Part shown: piece by piece, positions 21,981 through 23,284 of the stretch | Numbering within the stretch: the first letter of the stretch is position 1 | How the letters are laid out: the number at the start of each line of letters is the position of its first letter | Virus record (IMG/VR): IMGVR_UViG_3300029798_000036 | Coordinates: 1-23,284 of that record | Strand: one strand, 5' to 3' | From: a virus | DNA: 23,284 nt | The notes under the pieces: generated by a model | What the model was told of the DNA's origin: nothing | Seen by the model: the letters and a program-made list of their open reading frames with translations, nothing else | The model's database searches: none | Program-made: the position numbers and the translations under genes

Positions 21981-22131
21981 CCTTATCCTCCTTTATCTCG
22001 GCAACTCCGTTAACAAATATTACTAATTGCTCTGCTCCGCAGTTCCGGCAAATATAGGTTCTGGCTCTCTTATCCTTAGTTCTAAATCCGGCCTTCTTTC
22101 CGCATTTGATACAAGTTAAGTTATTCGGCAT
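21955..22131 (-). CDS. 58-residue zinc-ribbon protein
   Basis: A tiny gene with an excellent AAGGAGG site seven bases before ATG 22131. The peptide starts MPNNLTCIKCGKKAGF and has CxxC at 7-10 and 28-31 (CRNCG), a standard zinc-ribbon spacing with basic residues between, suggesting nucleic-acid binding. A charged tail follows (AEIKEDKGEVAEPNK). It overlaps the HNH-like gene by 26 bases and lies two bases after the previous stop. A transcription- or modification-related role is possible but not shown. Confidence 0.7.
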   Translation of the reverse strand: MPNNLTCIKCGKKAGFRTKDKRARTYICRNCGAEQLVIFVNGVAEIKEDKGEVAEPNK

Positions 22132-22133
22132 CG

Positions 22134-22397
22134 TTAATCCTCCTTAAACTTTTCCGCATCTGACTCTGCCTCTGCGTAAAGGTCTTTAAGATTCCTCTTA
22201 CCTAAACTATCTACATCTATCTCCCCTATCTCGTGCTTTCCCTTCTCTATCATTAAAGATAAGCTCTTAATTCCACTCCCGGCCACCCTATCCTCCGGGT
22301 CATCATAGGCATAGAATACATAGGACAAGGTATATTTAGCTCCAAACTTTACATAACTTACTGAGGTTCTTTCCTCGTAATCGTAACCACCGCTCAT
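22134..22397 (-). CDS. 87-residue protein of unknown function
   Basis: A small acidic protein. The N-terminal half is Tyr/Val-rich and probably beta-structured (SVSYVKFGAKYTLSYVFYAY), followed by an acidic turn (DDPEDR) and a helical C-terminal tail rich in Glu and Lys (LKDLYAEAESDAEKFKED). It starts at ATG 22397 with AAGGAGGAAAA upstream and overlaps the preceding gene as ATGA. It belongs to the run of small genes before the DNA-modification pair. No motif is recognised. Confidence 0.65.
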   Translation of the reverse strand: MSGGYDYEERTSVSYVKFGAKYTLSYVFYAYDDPEDRVAGSGIKSLSLMIEKGKHEIGEIDVDSLGKRNLKDLYAEAESDAEKFKED

Positions 22398-22618
22398 TTT
22401 TCCTCCTTAATCTCCGAGGCCTGGGGTAACCTCCAAAGGTGCTCCGGGTCTGATATAAACTGCAGGGCCATACATCCGTTTACTGGCTGCTGCTGTCCTT
22501 TATCTAATATACTCTGTTTCATTAAAACATTAAACATTAGGGTATTCCTTACTAACCAACCGCCATATACCGGATACCTCTCTAACCTTGCCTCCTCACT
22601 CACTACTTCCCATTTCAT
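22394..22618 (-). CDS. 74-residue protein of unknown function
   Basis: Starts MKWEVVSEEARLERYPVYGG and contains GGWLVRN (19-25) and FISDPEHLWRL (54-64). The combination 'GGWLVR ... FxxDPxHxW' is one I associate with small phage proteins of unknown role. It has no signal peptide or membrane segment. The ATG overlaps the previous stop as ATGA, with AGAGGAGGG a few bases upstream. Probably soluble; function unknown. Confidence 0.65.
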   Translation of the reverse strand: MKWEVVSEEARLERYPVYGGWLVRNTLMFNVLMKQSILDKGQQQPVNGCMALQFISDPEHLWRLPQASEIKEEK

Positions 22619-22794
22619 CTTATTACCCTCCTCTTTAGAATCTTAGGTATATAGTATCCGCACCTCCGGCCTTTACCCGGATTTAAAAATATCTTTCTTA
22701 CATCACAAAGGAGGTCTATAGTTAAGTTACTCTCCTTTCCGAGCTTACACTTCTTACAGCATACCTTTTTTATTATCCCTGTCTCGTTACTCAT
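22615..22794 (-). CDS. 59-residue Cys-rich basic protein
   Basis: A small gene with AGGAGG five bases before ATG 22794. The peptide has VCCKKCKLG (Cys12, 13, 16), Cys30 and Cys45 (GRRCGYYIP) and a strongly basic C-terminus (KILKRRVIR). The spacing suggests one zinc site binding nucleic acid. It overlaps the upstream gene by 8 bases and the downstream one by 4. Coding is supported by its start signal and by coupling on both sides. No named family is recognised. Confidence 0.6.
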   Translation of the reverse strand: MSNETGIIKKVCCKKCKLGKESNLTIDLLCDVRKIFLNPGKGRRCGYYIPKILKRRVIR

Positions 22795-23122
22795 CCTGGC
22801 CTCCTATTACTTCTCTCTCTCCGGGTAACTCATTTAGCTCCGGGATATTCTCCGGGTTAAATCTCTTTTTACTCCTCCGAGCCGGAGAGATTATAGGCTC
22901 TAAGTCATCTATAGGAATTATCCTTAAGGTTACAGAACCGCACCGCTGTATAGGGTAAGTAAGAGCCTTCTCCCGGCTTATAGTATATTTACCCGGATAT
23001 AACCGCTTTCCCTCCTTAGTTTTATAATCTATCTCTATTCTTATATCCTTACATAACTTATACTCGGCTATACCTATACTCCTTGTTTTCCATATCGGTG
23101 CGTGAATCTTAACTGTTCTCAT
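22787..23122 (-). CDS. 111-residue protein of unknown function
   Basis: A basic protein with a beta-rich N-terminal two-thirds (VKIHAPIWKTRSIGIAEYKL; KEGKRLYPGKYTI; SVTLRIIPIDDLEP) and a charged, Pro-rich tail. The 'YPGKYTIS' turn suggests a small beta-barrel. It starts at ATG 23122 with AGGAGGGAAAAA upstream, overlapping the previous stop as ATGA. No catalytic motif is seen. Confidence 0.6.
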   Translation of the reverse strand: MRTVKIHAPIWKTRSIGIAEYKLCKDIRIEIDYKTKEGKRLYPGKYTISREKALTYPIQRCGSVTLRIIPIDDLEPIISPARRSKKRFNPENIPELNELPGEREVIGGQDE

Positions 23123-23277
23123 TTTTTCCCTCCTTTTTTCTCCCCTCTCTCTATCTCCCGGCCTAATTCTACTAACCTCATAGCTAAATCCTCTACTATA
23201 AACCTTGATACAAAACTCTCCTTTTCAAACTTTACTAACATATTATCTACCCTTTCCCTTATCTGCTCTTTAGTCAT
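23119..23277 (-). CDS. 52-residue charged helical protein
   Basis: Starts MTKEQIRERVDNMLVKFEKE and continues as one or two amphipathic helices, ending in a basic GEKKGGKK tail. An in-frame TAA lies directly before the ATG, so the start is not upstream of the window. Only GGGG is visible before the ATG because the window ends at 23284. Its stop overlaps the next start as ATGA, supporting it as the first visible gene of this operon. Function unknown. Confidence 0.55.
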   Translation of the reverse strand: MTKEQIRERVDNMLVKFEKESFVSRFIVEDLAMRLVELGREIERGEKKGGKK

Positions 23278-23284
23278 TTACCCC

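Noticed and set aside
1-23284. CRISPR array, insertion sequence, integrase or attachment site
   Set aside because: No regularly spaced direct repeats, no transposase or recombinase motifs and no tRNA gene were found on either strand.

Overview
The window is a contiguous late-gene block of a tailed bacteriophage or prophage. Every supported gene lies on the minus strand, so transcription runs from high to low coordinates. Genes are tightly packed, many with 4-base ATGA/GTGA start-stop overlaps, and nearly all have strong AGGAGG-type ribosome binding sites. The packaging and head proteins belong to Mu-like families (DUF935 portal, MuF domain, Mu I-like protease). No tail sheath gene is seen, so the tail looks long and non-contractile. 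A GH108 endolysin, a transglycosylase-like protein with a signal peptide and a spanin-like membrane protein suggest a Gram-negative host. Codon use favours ATA for Ile and AGA/AGG/CGG for Arg. I cannot name the host genus from sequence alone.

Layout, in order of transcription. (1) 23277-21511: small genes, several Cys-rich, one HNH-like. (2) 21486-19712: a two-gene operon encoding a CmoA-like carboxy-SAM synthase and a C5-cytosine DNA methyltransferase, overlapping by 4 bp. (3) 19711-14534: a possible terminator and promoter, then TerS, TerL, a GT-B-like glycosyltransferase and a portal-MuF fusion. (4) 14510-12423: a large protein with two GT2 domains separated by TPR-like repeats. (5) 12425-12324: a near-consensus sigma70-type promoter that fires directly into a 66-nt branched hairpin ending in a U-tract. 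(6) 12305-7203: protease/scaffold with a nested scaffold start, decoration protein, major capsid protein, a small virion protein, an Ig-LamG protein and a small companion gene. (7) 7193-4741: connector, tail completion, tail terminator and tail tube genes, ending in an intrinsic terminator. (8) 4659-1525: a lysis island with holin-like proteins, endolysin, a 29-codon membrane peptide, a transglycosylase-like protein, an HExxH protein, a VRR-NUC nuclease and a spanin-like protein, placed between tail tube and tape measure. (9) 1531-1: a small chaperone-like gene and the start of the tape measure gene, cut by the window edge.

The most exciting candidate is the CmoA/C5-methyltransferase pair. 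CmoA converts SAM to carboxy-SAM (CxSAM). The DNA methyltransferase beside it has Arg instead of the conserved motif X Asn (GRAV instead of GNAV). An engineered basic substitution at the equivalent Asn of M.MpeI (N374K) is known to let a C5 methyltransferase use CxSAM and make 5-carboxymethylcytosine. The pair therefore looks like a natural phage DNA carboxymethylation system. A second strong signal is compositional: GATC is almost absent from the window except for a dense cluster at about 7264-8076. That cluster covers the LamG domain and its companion gene, which marks a recently acquired module.
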